Both the position numbers and the translations under genes were made by a program. Shown here in pieces: positions 53,411-61,905 of a stretch of 64,000 nucleotides of DNA. Each line of letters begins with the position of its first letter. Position 1 is the stretch's first letter. Origin of the DNA: Streptosporangium subroseum (GTDB lineage Bacteria; Actinomycetota; Actinomycetes; Streptosporangiales; Streptosporangiaceae); contig NZ_FZOD01000005.1 of the NCBI RefSeq assembly GCF_900188345.1, forward strand, positions 1 through 64,000, given 5' to 3'. Below the pieces are notes generated by a model. The model saw nothing but the letters and a program-made list of their open reading frames with translations, searched no databases and had not been told where the DNA came from.

Positions 53411-53490
53411 GGGTTCCTCCTCTTTGCGGTCTGCATGAGAACACTAGTCGCCTCGGACGGGACTCCCGGGAAGCCATACCATAGGGAGGC

Positions 53491-56031
53491 ATGACGAAGC
53501 AGCGACCGCGCCCTGCGCCCATGCCCGAGAAACCGACTCTCGACGGCCTGGAAGCCGTATGGGTAGCCCGCTGGGAGGCCGAGGGCACCTACCGCTTCGA
53601 CAGGTCGCGCACGCGAGACGAGATCTACTCGATCGACACCCCGCCGCCGACGGTCTCCGGTTCCCTCCACGTCGGCCACGTCTTCTCCTATACCCACACC
53701 GACACGATCGCCCGCTTCCAGCGCATGCGAGGCCGTGAGATCTTCTACCCCATGGGCTGGGACGACAACGGCCTGCCCACCGAGCGCCGGGTGCAGAACC
53801 ACTTCGGCGTGCGCTGCGACCCCTCCATCGCCTATGACCCCTCGTTCGAGCCGCCGGCCACGCCCGATGCCAGACGGCAGGTGCCGATCTCGCGGAGAAA
53901 CTTCATCGAGCTGTGCGAGCGGCTCACGGTCGAGGACGAGAAGGCGTTCGAGGAGCTCTGGCGCCGCCTGGGCCTGTCGGTGGACTGGTCGCTGACCTAC
54001 GCCACCATCGGCGACGCCGCGAGGGCCGCCTCCCAGCGCGCGTTCCTGCGCAACCTGGCCCGCGGCGAGGCCTACGTGTCGGAGGCGCCCACGCTCTGGG
54101 ACGTCACCTTCCGCACGGCCGTCGCCCAGGCGGAGCTGGAGGACAGGGAGTGGCCGGGCGCCTTCCACCGGGTCGGCTTCACGCTGTCGCAGGAGCAGCG
54201 GGCCAGGGGGTTCGGCGACCGGGTCTGGATCGAGACGACCCGCCCCGAGCTGATGCCCGCCTGCGTGGCGCTGGTCGCCCACCCCGACGACGAGCGCTAC
54301 CGGCCGTTGTTCGGCACCACGGTCAAGACGCCCCTCTTCGGCGTCGAGGTGCCGGTGCTGGCCCATCACCTGGCCGAGCCCGACAAGGGCTCGGGCATCG
54401 CGATGATCTGCACCTTCGGCGACGTCACCGACGTCATCTGGTGGCGCGAGCTCAACCTGCCCACCCGGGCCGTCATCGGCTGGGACGGCAGGCTGCTCCC
54501 CGAGGCCCCCGCCGGCGTCCCGGCGGAGCCGTACGCCGAGCTGGCGGGCAAGACGGTGCACGGCGCCCGGGAGCGGATCGTGGAGCTGCTGCGCGGCTCC
54601 GGTGACCTGGAAGGCGAGCCGCGGCCGGTGAAGCGCGCGGTGAAGTTCTACGAGAACGGGGACCGGCCGCTGGAGATCGTCTCAACCCGCCAGTGGCACA
54701 TCCGCAACGGAGGACGCGACCGCGCCCTGCGGGACGCCCTGCTGAGCAGGGGGGAGGAGATCTCCTGGCACCCGCCCCACATGAAGGTCCGCTACGACAA
54801 CTGGGTCGAGGGCCTGGCGGGTGACTGGCTGATCTCCCGGCAGCGGTTCTTCGGCGTGCCGATCCCGGTCTGGTATCCGCTGGACGACGGGGGCGAGCCC
54901 GGATACTCCTCGCCGATCCTGCCGGAGGAGTCCACGCTGCCCATGGACCCCTCCAGCGACGTGCCGCCCGGTTACACCGAGGACCAGCGAGGCAAGCCGG
55001 GAGGCTTCGCCGCCGACCCGGACGTCATGGACACCTGGGCGACCTCGTCCCTGTCCCCGCAGATCGTGGGCGGCTGGGAGCGGGACAACGACCTGTTCGA
55101 GCGGGTCTATCCGATGGATCTGCGTCCCCAGGGTCAGGACATCATCCGCACCTGGCTGTTCGCGACCGTCGCCCGCTCCCACCTGGAGCACGGCGTGCTG
55201 CCCTGGAAGCACACCGCGATCTCCGGGTGGATCCTCGACCCGGACCGCAAGAAGATGTCCAAGTCCAAGGGCAACGCCATAACGCCGATGGGCCTGCTGC
55301 AGGAGTACGGCTCGGACGCGGTCCGCTACTGGGCCGTCAGCGGGCGCCTGGGCACCGACGCGACCTTCGACACCGGCCAGATCAAGATCGGCCGCCGTCT
55401 GGCGATCAAGATCCTGAACGCCTCCAGGTTCGTCCTGAACCTGGGCGAGGACGGCGGCGAGGTCACCGAGCCGATCGACCTGTCGATGCTGGCCCGGCTC
55501 TCGGAGGTGGTCGGTGAGGCCACCGAGGCGTTCGAGGCCTACGACCACACCCGGGCGCTGGAGCGGATCGAGCGGTTCTTCTGGGAGTTCTGCGACGACT
55601 ACCTGGAGCTGGTCAAGACCAGGGCCTACGACGACACGGACGGACCCGCGCGCTCGGCCCACGCGGCACTGCGGGAGGCGCTCGGCGTCATGCTCCGGTT
55701 GCTCGCCCCGTTCCTGCCGTTCGTCACCGAGGAGGTCTGGTCCTGGTGGCACGAGGGCCCGGTGCATCGGGAGGCCTGGCCCACGCCGTCGGCGCGCGGC
55801 GGCGACCCGGAGCTGCTCCCGGTGGTGGCCGCGGTCCTCGGCCGTGTCCGCAAGGCCAAGTCGGACGCCAGGCTCTCGATGCGGGCCGAGGTCGCCCGGC
55901 TGACCGTCACCGGCGCGCAGGTCGATCTCGTACGGCAGGCACAGGACGATCTGTGCGGTGCGGGCGTCATCGAGGAGTTCGTGCTCCGGCCGGGCGAGGG
56001 CGAGCTGCTGGTGGAGGTCACCCTCGCCTGA
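53491..56031 (+). CDS. valS: Valine--tRNA ligase, archaeal-like type
   Basis: An 846-residue class Ia synthetase that charges tRNA-Val. It has the HIGH motif as HVGH (60-63), the CP1 editing domain (about 180-340), and KMSKS as KKMSKSKGN (about 588). The sequence DDNGLPTER after the HIGH motif is the archaeal/eukaryote-like form; common bacterial ValRS has PGTDHAGIATQ at this point. The bacterial C-terminal coiled-coil arm is absent, and the protein ends soon after the anticodon-binding domain. A terminator follows. A separate bacterial-type valS could exist elsewhere in the genome. Confidence 0.92.
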   Translation: MTKQRPRPAPMPEKPTLDGLEAVWVARWEAEGTYRFDRSRTRDEIYSIDTPPPTVSGSLHVGHVFSYTHTDTIARFQRMRGREIFYPMGWDDNGLPTERRVQNHFGVRCDPSIAYDPSFEPPATPDARRQVPISRRNFIELCERLTVEDEKAFEELWRRLGLSVDWSLTYATIGDAARAASQRAFLRNLARGEAYVSEAPTLWDVTFRTAVAQAELEDREWPGAFHRVGFTLSQEQRARGFGDRVWIETTRPELMPACVALVAHPDDERYRPLFGTTVKTPLFGVEVPVLAHHLAEPDKGSGIAMICTFGDVTDVIWWRELNLPTRAVIGWDGRLLPEAPAGVPAEPYAELAGKTVHGARERIVELLRGSGDLEGEPRPVKRAVKFYENGDRPLEIVSTRQWHIRNGGRDRALRDALLSRGEEISWHPPHMKVRYDNWVEGLAGDWLISRQRFFGVPIPVWYPLDDGGEPGYSSPILPEESTLPMDPSSDVPPGYTEDQRGKPGGFAADPDVMDTWATSSLSPQIVGGWERDNDLFERVYPMDLRPQGQDIIRTWLFATVARSHLEHGVLPWKHTAISGWILDPDRKKMSKSKGNAITPMGLLQEYGSDAVRYWAVSGRLGTDATFDTGQIKIGRRLAIKILNASRFVLNLGEDGGEVTEPIDLSMLARLSEVVGEATEAFEAYDHTRALERIERFFWEFCDDYLELVKTRAYDDTDGPARSAHAALREALGVMLRLLAPFLPFVTEEVWSWWHEGPVHREAWPTPSARGGDPELLPVVAAVLGRVRKAKSDARLSMRAEVARLTVTGAQVDLVRQAQDDLCGAGVIEEFVLRPGEGELLVEVTLA

Positions 56032-56039
56032 CGGGGAGT

Positions 56040-56070
56040 CGCCGGGTCCGCCCGATCGGCGGACCCGGCG
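56040..56070 (+). terminator. Terminator after valS
   Basis: Perfect 13-bp stem (56040-56052 with 56058-56070), 5-base loop, 8 bases after the stop. Confidence 0.85.
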
Positions 56071-56224
56071 ACTGGTAGCCGCACCCGCTTCCGTGCGGTT
56101 CGCTCCTCGCCCGGGCGGCTCCCGGGGCCGTACGGTTCTCCCCTTCCGGGCACGCGAATCTGTCCTCCGGGAAGGCGGGTCCCGTCGTACGGTCGAGGTA
56201 CCACAGGTGAGGGAGGACCAGACC

Positions 56225-56299
56225 ATGATCCCAGGGTGCGGTAACTGCAGCTGCTACCTCGAGGACCGGGTGATTTCCCGGCCGCCGCAGGAGCGCTGA
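56225..56299 (+). CDS. Possible 24-residue Cys-rich peptide
   Basis: An ORF for MIPGCGNCSCYLEDRV and eight more residues, with three cysteines in a CxxCxC arrangement. A GGGAGGA ribosome site is 7 bases before the ATG, and the ORF lies between two terminators (valS at 56070 and 56341), so it has its own transcript interval of about 300 bases. The peptide could bind a metal or be a modified peptide precursor; no modifying enzyme is adjacent. Its reality is uncertain because of its length. Confidence 0.45.
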   Translation: MIPGCGNCSCYLEDRVISRPPQER

Positions 56300-56340
56300 T
56301 CTGCGCCGACCTGGCGCGGTGATCCGAACTGTACGGGGAG

Positions 56341-56369
56341 AGGCCCGGTCACGTGACCGGGCCTTTCTT
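56341..56369 (+). terminator. Terminator with 24-bp perfect palindrome
   Basis: AGGCCCGGTCAC followed directly by its reverse complement (56353-56364), then TTCTT. It follows the 24-residue ORF by 41 bases. Confidence 0.75.
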
Positions 56370-56436
56370 CTGTGCCCGACCGTGTCCGGGCGATAACCAT
56401 GCGCATTCCCCGCCGTGGCATGACAGTCTGGAAGAC

Positions 56437-57636
56437 GTGATCTCCGATCGGGAACGTCTGACGCGGCTGGTACCGCGCACGCTGCTCCGCCTGGCGATGT
56501 GGAGCCTGTGCCTGATCATCATTGGCTGGGCCGTCTTCTACTTTGCGCAATTCATCGCGACCCTGCGCATCGTGGTCCTGCCGGTGGCCATCGCGTTGCT
56601 GCTCAGCGCGCTGCTGTTCCCAATCACCCGGCGTCTCAAAAGCAGGGGCATGAAGCCCATCTACGCCACGTGGATCACCATGCTGATCGCGTTCACGGTG
56701 CTGGGCGGCACCGGCTGGATCATCGGCGTGCGGGCCAACGAGGAGTTCCCCGGGCTGGTCGACCAGGTGAGGGTCACCTCCAAGACCGTTGAGCAGTGGC
56801 TCTACACCGGGCCGCTGCACCTGCAGCCGAGCCAGATCACCTCGTGGGTCGACGAGATCGCCAAGCAGATCACCACGCAGCGCAACCAGATCACCCAGAC
56901 GGTGCTCACCGGTGCCACGGTGGCGCTGGAGGTGCTGACCGCGCTGGTGCTGCTGCTCTTCGTCACCTTCTTCTTCCTCAAGGACGGCGAGCAGATCTGG
57001 TCGTGGTTCTTGAAGGGCTTCGGCTCGGCCGCGCCTCGCGTGGACAGGGCCGGACGGGCCGCCTGGGTGACGCTCTCGCACTACGTGCAGGGCACGGTGG
57101 CGGTGGCGGCCGTACACGGCGTTGTCATGGGCATCGTGCTCGCCGCGATGGGTGTGCCCCTCTGGGCGCCGCTCGCTGTGCTGATCTTCATGGCCAGCTT
57201 CATCCCCATCGTCGGCATCATCATCGCCGGCAGCGTCGCCACGCTGGTCACGCTCGGCGCCAAGGGCCCGATCTACGCCCTGATCTTCCTCGGCATCCTG
57301 CTGGTGGAGCAGCAGTTGGAGAACCACGTGCTCCAGCCGCTGATCGTCGGCCGGGCCGTGCGGTTCCACCCGCTGGCGATCATCCTGGTGCTGGCCGTGG
57401 GCGGCATCCTGGCGGGTATCGCCGGAGCGGTGGTGGCGGTGCCGGTCGCGGCCGTGTTCTACCGGGCCCTGCCCGAGCTCAGGAGCGACCCGCCGATCGC
57501 CCTGCCCCCCGTCCCGGCGTCGCCTCCGCCACCACCGCTGCCACCGCCCGCCGAATCCACGGAGTCCGGCGAGTCCGGTGAACCCGGCGAGCCCGGTGGG
57601 CGGATGAATGCGGGATCCTCGCAGCCCAAGGGGTAA
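56437..57636 (+). CDS. AI-2E family transporter
   Basis: A 399-residue membrane protein of the AI-2 exporter/TqsA-like superfamily. About seven or eight helices are present, including LLALVLLLFVTFFFLKDGEQI in the middle and the conserved FIPIVGIIIAGSVATLVTLGAKGP and VEQQLENHVLQPLIVG motifs near the end. The C-terminal 40 residues are a Pro/Ser/Glu-rich tail. Despite the name, members move varied substrates, including Na+/H+ in some cases. The GTG at 56437 is taken because the open frame upstream overlaps the terminator. No ribosome site is obvious. Confidence 0.85.
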   Translation: MISDRERLTRLVPRTLLRLAMWSLCLIIIGWAVFYFAQFIATLRIVVLPVAIALLLSALLFPITRRLKSRGMKPIYATWITMLIAFTVLGGTGWIIGVRANEEFPGLVDQVRVTSKTVEQWLYTGPLHLQPSQITSWVDEIAKQITTQRNQITQTVLTGATVALEVLTALVLLLFVTFFFLKDGEQIWSWFLKGFGSAAPRVDRAGRAAWVTLSHYVQGTVAVAAVHGVVMGIVLAAMGVPLWAPLAVLIFMASFIPIVGIIIAGSVATLVTLGAKGPIYALIFLGILLVEQQLENHVLQPLIVGRAVRFHPLAIILVLAVGGILAGIAGAVVAVPVAAVFYRALPELRSDPPIALPPVPASPPPPPLPPPAESTESGESGEPGEPGGRMNAGSSQPKG

Positions 57637-57675
57637 TCTTCTGCTTCTTGACGTCCTCCCCGCCCTGAACATCCG

Positions 57676-57954
57676 GTGGCGGCCTCTCCGTCAGGAGTGA
57701 CCCGCCAGAGGGCACATGCGGGCGCACCCGGTTCCGTCTCGGTTGGTACGATCCTGCATCCGAGTGCCCGGTGCACCGGCATGTCCGGCCGGAGGGCGTA
57801 CCTTGAGGCTGAGGGCCGAACCGGTTTCCCGGACGGCCCGGTCGCCGTGCGGGCCGTCGCGCTCTTCGTCGAGGTGGGCATCGAGCACTTCGCCGGACGC
57901 GGTGACGCCACAATCATCGTTGACGAGCACCACGAGTACGAGGGGAACCCGTGA
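57676..57954 (+). CDS. Possible small protein overlapping dut start
   Basis: An open frame of 92 residues, or 57 if begun at ATG 57781. The C-terminal half has very high GC3 and reads as a plausible ordered sequence (FPDGPVAVRAVALFVEVGIEHF, then DATIIVDEHHEYEGNP). Its TGA overlaps the dut GTG (GTGA), as in coupled genes. The N-terminal part is low quality, and the TACGAT -10-like box at 57747 argues that transcription starts inside it, favouring the shorter form. I do not recognise it; it may be a leader region read in frame. Confidence 0.4.
   Translation: MAASPSGVTRQRAHAGAPGSVSVGTILHPSARCTGMSGRRAYLEAEGRTGFPDGPVAVRAVALFVEVGIEHFAGRGDATIIVDEHHEYEGNP
57747..57752 (+). promoter_or_regulatory. 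-10 box, candidate dut promoter
   Basis: TACGAT, matching the actinobacterial -10 pattern TAnnnT, about 200 bases before the dut start. Confidence 0.4.
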
Positions 57955-58394
57955 CCGACACCGTCGAGGTGCTGATCCATCGGATCGACGCCGAGCTGCC
58001 GCTGCCGTCCTACGCCCATCCCGGCGACGCCGGCGCGGATCTCCACGCCGCCGAGGACGTCGAACTGCTCCCCGGGGAGCGGGTAACGGTGGGCACCGGT
58101 GTGGCGATCGCCCTGCCCGACGGGTACGCGGCGTTCGTTCACCCGCGTTCGGGTCTGGCCACCAAGCACGGTGTGACCCTCGTGAACGCCCCCGGCACGG
58201 TGGACGCCGGCTACCGGGGCGAGATCAGAGTGACGCTGCTCAACACCGACATCAAGGACGCGGTACGGCTGCGCCGGGGGGATCGCATCGCACAGCTTGT
58301 GATCCAGAAGGTGGAGAGGGCCGTGTTCTACGAGGTGGACCGGTTGCCCGGATCGGCGCGAGGCGCCGGCGGGTTCGGGTCCACCGGCCGTTGA
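57951..58394 (+). CDS. dut: dUTP diphosphatase
   Basis: A 147-residue trimeric dUTPase with the five family motifs: AGADLHA, HPRSGLATKHG, TVDAGYRGEI, RGDRIAQLVIQ and the C-terminal GAGGFGSTGR. It hydrolyses dUTP to dUMP and pyrophosphate, keeping uracil out of DNA and feeding thymidylate synthesis. GAGGGG lies 5-6 bases before the GTG start. It heads a same-strand run with the DUF3710, OB-fold and DUF3159 genes. Confidence 0.95.
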   Translation: MTDTVEVLIHRIDAELPLPSYAHPGDAGADLHAAEDVELLPGERVTVGTGVAIALPDGYAAFVHPRSGLATKHGVTLVNAPGTVDAGYRGEIRVTLLNTDIKDAVRLRRGDRIAQLVIQKVERAVFYEVDRLPGSARGAGGFGSTGR

Positions 58395-58517
58395 CAGGAA
58401 GCAAGCCCGGCGAGGTGGGCGATGTGGCGGATGAGGGTCCGCGGCCGGAACGGCCCTCCGGCCCGGAGATCGGCCGCGGGGCACGCACGACGAGTGGTGA
58501 GCGACCAGTGAAATTTC

Positions 58518-58523
58518 AAGGAG
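58518..58523 (+). promoter_or_regulatory. Shine-Dalgarno deciding DUF3710 start
   Basis: AAGGAG, 10 bases before GTG 58534 but only 1 base before GTG 58525; it favours 58534. Confidence 0.55.
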
Positions 58524-58533
58524 CGTGAGGAAA

Positions 58534-59229
58534 GTGTTCGGACGTCGCCGTCGCGAGGAGTCCCCGGCCGAGGCCGTGGAGGCTGAGCAGACCGAGCAGG
58601 TCGAGCAGGTCGAACGGGCCTCGGTCCGTGAGTCGGGTCCGTGGGATTCGGAGGAGTCGCACTCCGAGCGAGAGCGGGTCGACCTCGGTGGCATGCGCCT
58701 GCCGGTCGACCCGGGTTTCGAGGTGCAGCTCAACCTGGCCGGCGATCAGATCGTCGGCGCGGTCGTCATGTTCAACGAGAGCGCCCTCCAGGTGCACGCG
58801 TTCGCGGCGCCGAAGCGGAGCGGCATCTGGGACGAGGTCCGGGGCGAGCTCGCCGAGGGCGTGAAGAGCGCCGGAGGCACGGCGGAGGAGAGAGAGGGAC
58901 CGTTCGGCATCGAGCTGTCCGCCCAGGTCCCCGCCGACGGGGGAGCCCCCCAGCCGGTCCGCTACCTCGGTGTCGACGGTCCGCGCTGGTTCCTCCGCGC
59001 GGTGATCAGCGGGCGTGCCGCGGTGGACGCGGAGGTCGCCGCGACGCTGGAAGGTGTCATCCGCGACATCGTCGTGGTCCGCGGTGACGAGCCGATGGCG
59101 CCCAAGGAGGCGATCGAGCTCAGGCTTCCGCCGGAGGCCAGGAACGCGATGGAGCAGCAGGAGACCGGCGGAGACGTGCCCGATCTCAGCCCTTTCGAGC
59201 GTGGCCCGGAGATCGCTGAGATTCGCTGA
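58534..59229 (+). CDS. DUF3710 family protein
   Basis: A 231-residue actinobacterial protein. After a basic start (FGRRRREESP) and an acidic Glu-rich segment (about 12-50), the DUF3710 domain contains LRLPVDPG-type (MRLPVDPGFEVQLN), LQVHAFAAPKRSGIWDEVR and YLGVDGPRWFLRAVISG segments. It is a beta-rich domain of unknown function conserved between dut and the OB-fold gene in actinobacteria. No signal or membrane helix. The gene order suggests a nucleic-acid or replication-linked role, but that is inference. Confidence 0.9.
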   Translation: MFGRRRREESPAEAVEAEQTEQVEQVERASVRESGPWDSEESHSERERVDLGGMRLPVDPGFEVQLNLAGDQIVGAVVMFNESALQVHAFAAPKRSGIWDEVRGELAEGVKSAGGTAEEREGPFGIELSAQVPADGGAPQPVRYLGVDGPRWFLRAVISGRAAVDAEVAATLEGVIRDIVVVRGDEPMAPKEAIELRLPPEARNAMEQQETGGDVPDLSPFERGPEIAEIR

Positions 59230-59277
59230 CGTAGGGGATCGCGTACGCTGATTCAACTCGTATGTGAAGGAGCGGTC

Positions 59278-59670
59278 GTGGGTTCTCAGGAACCGCATAA
59301 ACAAGGCGGATTTCGAGGCTTTTTCCGGCGGCTGGCGACCAGCCAGGCCGAGCTGGAGGCCAACGAACTCCAGCAGGACCTTGATCGTCATGGTGCCACG
59401 CCCATCGTCTCGTGTGGCGGGCGTCGCCGGTTCTGCGTCACCGGGACACTCCGGACCGTGACCCTGCGGCCTCGCGGGGGTGCGCCGGCCCTCGAGGCGG
59501 AGCTCTACGACGGCTCGGACGTGATCGATCTGATCTGGCTGGGCCGTAGGAAAATCGCCGGAATCGAGCCAGGACGGCTGGTGCTGGCCGAAGGGCTCGT
59601 CAGCATGCAGGATGGGCGCAAGGTGATGTTCAATCCCCGATACGAGCTCCGTCCGGCTGGCGGTGCGTGA
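59278..59670 (+). CDS. OB-fold nucleic-acid-binding protein
   Basis: A 130-residue protein with a short basic N-terminus and one OB-fold domain (about 35-125), including GRRRFCVTGTLRTVTLRPRGGAPALEAELYDGSDVIDLIWLGRRKIAGIEPG. It resembles the tRNA-anti/RecG-like OB folds that bind single-stranded nucleic acid. AAGGAG 5 bases before GTG 59278 sets the start. It is conserved downstream of DUF3710 in actinobacteria and may act with the neighbouring proteins; the target nucleic acid is unknown. Confidence 0.9.
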   Translation: MGSQEPHKQGGFRGFFRRLATSQAELEANELQQDLDRHGATPIVSCGGRRRFCVTGTLRTVTLRPRGGAPALEAELYDGSDVIDLIWLGRRKIAGIEPGRLVLAEGLVSMQDGRKVMFNPRYELRPAGGA

Positions 59671-59691
59671 GCGATCGACGATCACGGAGCG

Positions 59692-60366
59692 GTGAGCGAG
59701 AAGATGACCACCTCCCACGAGGCCACCGCGCACGACACGGTAGAGGCCGTGATCCGCGGTCAGCTCGTCAAGGCCTTCGGCGGAGTGCGTGGCACCATTG
59801 AGGCCGCCGTGCCCACCATCGCCTTCACCGGCATGTGGATCGGCACCTCGGACCTGAAGTTGTCCCTGATCGTCAGCATCGCGGCCGCGGTGGTGCTGCT
59901 GGCGGTGCGGTTGCTGCAGCGTTCGACGCCGCAGTTTGTGCTCAACAGCCTGGTCGGCATCGGCGTCGGCGCGTTCTTCGCCTCCCGCACCGGCGCCGCG
60001 CAAGACGTCTTCCTGCCGGGAATCCTCTACAACGCGGGCTACTCCGTGGTCATGCTGCTCTCGATCGTCACCCGGTGGCCGGTGGTGGGCTTCCTGATCG
60101 GATCCGTCACCGGTGACCCGACGGCCTGGCGCAGCGATCCGGCCGTGGTGAAACTGTGTGTCAAGCTCACCTGGCTGCTCATGATCCCGTGCGTGGTCCG
60201 GGTGGCCGTGCAGCTCCCCGTCTACCTGATCGGCAGGGACGAGGCGGTCGCCGAGCTGGGCATCCTCAAGATCGTGATGGGCTGGCCGCTCCAGATCGCG
60301 GGTCTCGCCGCGATGGTGTGGCTCCTGACCCGGGGCAGGACCCCGGTCAAGGCCGCCGTCTCCTGA
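59692..60366 (+). CDS. DUF3159 family membrane protein
   Basis: A 224-residue integral membrane protein with about five to six helices and the DUF3159 features GGVRGTIEAAVPTIAFTGMW near residue 30 and NAGYSVVMLLSIVTRWPVVGFLIGS near 115. The function is unknown; it is a standard member of the dut-DUF3710-OB-DUF3159 block. It begins 21 bases after the OB-fold gene and is the last gene before a long hairpin terminator shared with the convergent TrkA genes. Confidence 0.9.
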   Translation: MSEKMTTSHEATAHDTVEAVIRGQLVKAFGGVRGTIEAAVPTIAFTGMWIGTSDLKLSLIVSIAAAVVLLAVRLLQRSTPQFVLNSLVGIGVGAFFASRTGAAQDVFLPGILYNAGYSVVMLLSIVTRWPVVGFLIGSVTGDPTAWRSDPAVVKLCVKLTWLLMIPCVVRVAVQLPVYLIGRDEAVAELGILKIVMGWPLQIAGLAAMVWLLTRGRTPVKAAVS

Positions 60367-60415
60367 AAGATGAGGGTCCGGTACGGCATCGCCGTACCGG
60401 ACCCTCATCTTTCAG
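60363..60415. terminator. Bidirectional terminator, 25-bp perfect stem
   Basis: 60363-60387 is the exact reverse complement of 60391-60415, loop ATC. The first arm overlaps the DUF3159 stop codon. Confidence 0.92.
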
Positions 60416-60453
60416 TGCGGCCGTTGTGTCTGTGGGTCCGCCGTGCCGGGCCG

Positions 60454-61125
60454 CTAGTGCGGCGTCCGGTGGGGGGACAGAAGCTCGGCCAGCTCCTCCT
60501 CGACCTCCTGGCTGGCGACGAACATCAGCTCGTCCCCGGCCTCCAGGGGGTCGTCGGCGGTGGGCACCAGCACCCGGCCCTCGCGGAGGATCGCGACCAG
60601 AGCGGTGTCGTTCGGCCACGGGACCGAGCCCGCACGCTGCCCGACGACCGGCGCGTCCTCCGGCAGGGTGAGCTCGACCAGGTTGGCCTGGCCCTGGCGG
60701 AAGGTCATCAGGCGGACCAGATCACCGACGCTCACCGCCTCCTCGACCAGCGCGCTCAGCAGGCGCGGGGTCGAGACGGCCACGTCGACGCCCCACGACT
60801 CGTTGAACAGCCACTCGTTCTTGGGGTGGTTGATCCTGGCGACCACTCGCGGCACGCCGTACTCGGTCTTGGCCAGCAGCGAGACGACGAGGTTGACCTT
60901 GTCGTCACCGCTGGCGGCGACGACCACGTGGCAGTCGGCCAGGCCGGCCTCGTCCAGCGAGGAGATCTCGCAGGCGTCGGCGAGCAGCCACTCCGCCCGC
61001 GGCACGGTGTCGATCTTGATGGCCTTGGGGTCGATGTCGATGAGCAGGACCTCGTGGCCGTTCTCCAGGAGCTCGGCCGCGATCGATCGCCCGACCGCCC
61101 CGGCACCCGCGATGGTGATGCGCAT
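60454..61125 (-). CDS. TrkA family potassium uptake regulatory protein (second copy)
   Basis: A 223-residue protein with an N-terminal RCK/TrkA-N Rossmann domain (GAGAVGRSIAAELLENGHEVLLIDID, NAD(H)-binding glycine motif) and a C-terminal TrkA-C domain (about 140-215). Such proteins gate potassium channels or transporters in response to nucleotides. The start overlaps the stop of the preceding TrkA gene (TGATG), so the two are co-translated and probably form a hetero-complex, as with CeoB/CeoC. Confidence 0.92.
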   Translation of the reverse strand: MRITIAGAGAVGRSIAAELLENGHEVLLIDIDPKAIKIDTVPRAEWLLADACEISSLDEAGLADCHVVVAASGDDKVNLVVSLLAKTEYGVPRVVARINHPKNEWLFNESWGVDVAVSTPRLLSALVEEAVSVGDLVRLMTFRQGQANLVELTLPEDAPVVGQRAGSVPWPNDTALVAILREGRVLVPTADDPLEAGDELMFVASQEVEEELAELLSPHRTPH

Positions 61126-61790
61126 CAGTGGTCCTCCTCCGGGGCCCCGGACAGCACCTTGTTGATGCGATCCATGTCACTTTCGACCGCCATGACGTGC
61201 AGGACGTCACCCTCCTGCACCACGGAGTCGTGCTTGGGAAGCAGGGTCTCGCCCATCCGGTTGATGAACGCCAGACGGGTGCCTGCGGCCTGCTCCAGGT
61301 CCTTGACCGTGGTGCCGACCCACCCGGGGTGGTAGGCCACCTCGGCCAGCACCACGGCCCCGGTGGGGTCGCGCCACAGCGGCTCGGCGCCCTCGGGAAG
61401 GACACGGCGCAGGATCTGGTCGGCGGTCCAGCGGACGGTGGCCACGGTGGGGATGCCCAGCCGCTGGTAGACCTCGGCGCGCCGGGAGTCGTAGATTCTG
61501 GCCACCACGTTGTCCACGCCGAACGTCTCGCGGGCGACCCGGGCGGAGATGATGTTCGAGTTGTCGCCGCTGCTCACCGCCACGTAGGCGCCCGCGGACT
61601 CGATGCCCGCCTCTTCCAGGACGTCCCTGTCGAAACCGATCCCGGTCACCCGGCGGCCCCTGAAACCGGCCCGCAGACGGCGAAACGCCTGTGGATCGCG
61701 GTCAATGATCGCAACCGAGTGGCCGCTGTCCTCAAGGATGTGCGCCAGGGTCGAACCCACTCGGCCACACCCCATGATCACGATATGCAT
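61125..61790 (-). CDS. TrkA family potassium uptake regulatory protein (first copy)
   Basis: A 221-residue protein with RCK-N (MGCGRVGSTLAHILEDSGHSVAIID) and RCK-C domains, related to the following gene and translated just before it. It lies divergent from the KimA-like permease gene, 115 bases away. The three genes together look like a potassium-uptake unit in which the TrkA pair regulates the permease; physical interaction with this permease is inference. Confidence 0.92.
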   Translation of the reverse strand: MHIVIMGCGRVGSTLAHILEDSGHSVAIIDRDPQAFRRLRAGFRGRRVTGIGFDRDVLEEAGIESAGAYVAVSSGDNSNIISARVARETFGVDNVVARIYDSRRAEVYQRLGIPTVATVRWTADQILRRVLPEGAEPLWRDPTGAVVLAEVAYHPGWVGTTVKDLEQAAGTRLAFINRMGETLLPKHDSVVQEGDVLHVMAVESDMDRINKVLSGAPEEDH

Positions 61791-61891
61791 GCTCCCCCGC
61801 CGGTCGGGTTGAGGCGGATCTTGGTCTGATGTATTTAGTCAGTATGGCCCGCTCTGGGAGTGCCGTGTCAGCGGGGTTAAGTGATGGGGAC

Positions 61892-61897
61892 TAGCAT
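61892..61897 (+). promoter_or_regulatory. -10 box of leaderless permease gene
   Basis: TAGCAT ends 8 bases before GTG 61906. The same hexamer is used by the gene at 28771. Confidence 0.5.
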
Positions 61898-61905
61898 CTG
61901 CAGAC

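Noticed and set aside
57459..58733. 424-codon minus-strand frame across dut
   Set aside because: The opposite strand encodes a complete dUTPase with all five motifs, and the minus frame has no domain.
61800..61905. ydaO-type c-di-AMP riboswitch before the KimA-like gene
   Set aside because: The transcript appears leaderless (TAGCAT ends 8 bases before the start), leaving no room for a riboswitch.
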